Shown here piece by piece: positions 6,002-6,019 of a stretch of DNA of 6,019 nucleotides (position 1 is its first letter; the number at the start of each line of letters is the position of its first letter). The DNA is taken from the NCBI GenBank assembly GCA_045589215.1, contig JAZNOQ010000165.1, positions 1 to 6,019 on the forward strand, given 5' to 3'. The translations under genes and the position numbers were made by a program. The stretch is from JAZNOQ01 sp045589215 (GTDB lineage Bacteria; Bacillota; Clostridia; Oscillospirales; CAG-272). The notes beneath the pieces were generated by a model. The model saw only the letters and a list, made by a program, of their open reading frames with translations. It was not told where the DNA came from and searched no databases.

Positions 6002-6019
6002 GAATACCCTCTCACCCGC

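Noticed and set aside
1..6019. CRISPR array, tRNA or rRNA gene, insertion sequence or prophage attachment site
   Set aside because: No spaced direct repeats, cloverleaf, transposase frame or terminal inverted repeats with target duplications were found by eye. The window is almost fully accounted for by the four genes and their control regions.

Overview
The window looks like chromosomal DNA from a Gram-positive bacterium of the Firmicutes, most likely the class Clostridia. Three things point there: a canonical T-box leader in front of pheST, strong purine-rich ribosome binding sites (AAAGGAG type) before the genes, and a nuclease/ATPase pair of the Bacillus YhaO/YhaN type. The genus cannot be fixed from the sequence alone. 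A GC-rich member of the Oscillospiraceae or a related gut lineage would fit the codon use, but that is inference.

Layout. Two transcription units diverge from a shared intergenic region (about 1983-2500). Leftward on the minus strand run pheS (complete, 345 aa) and pheT (first 306 codons only, cut by the window edge). Together they encode the two subunits of phenylalanyl-tRNA synthetase. Their control region can be read almost base by base: a consensus sigma-A promoter (TTGACA, 17 bp, TATAAT), then a leader of about 280 nt with a T-box Stem I, a UUC phenylalanine specifier codon, a Stem III, the conserved T-box sequence, an antiterminator and an intrinsic terminator with a UUCG loop. Uncharged tRNA-Phe should bind this leader and permit read-through into pheST.

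Rightward on the plus strand, a second near-consensus promoter (TTGACA, 17 bp, TATGAT) drives a two-gene operon. The first gene is an Mre11/SbcD-family metallophosphoesterase nuclease of the YhaO type (380 aa). After a 21-nt gap comes an SbcC/Rad50/SMC-like ABC ATPase of the YhaN type (758 aa). They probably form a DNA-end-processing complex. The ATPase has no CxxC zinc hook. Where the hook would lie there is a predicted transmembrane hairpin.

After the ATPase the last 78 bases hold no confident gene. They contain a GC-rich hairpin that looks like a dispersed intergenic repeat. The window is mostly conserved, ordinary biology and I see no clearly new system. The points most worth a second look are the unusual active-site motifs of PheS, the hook-less membrane-hairpin ATPase, and the inverted repeat between the divergent promoters.
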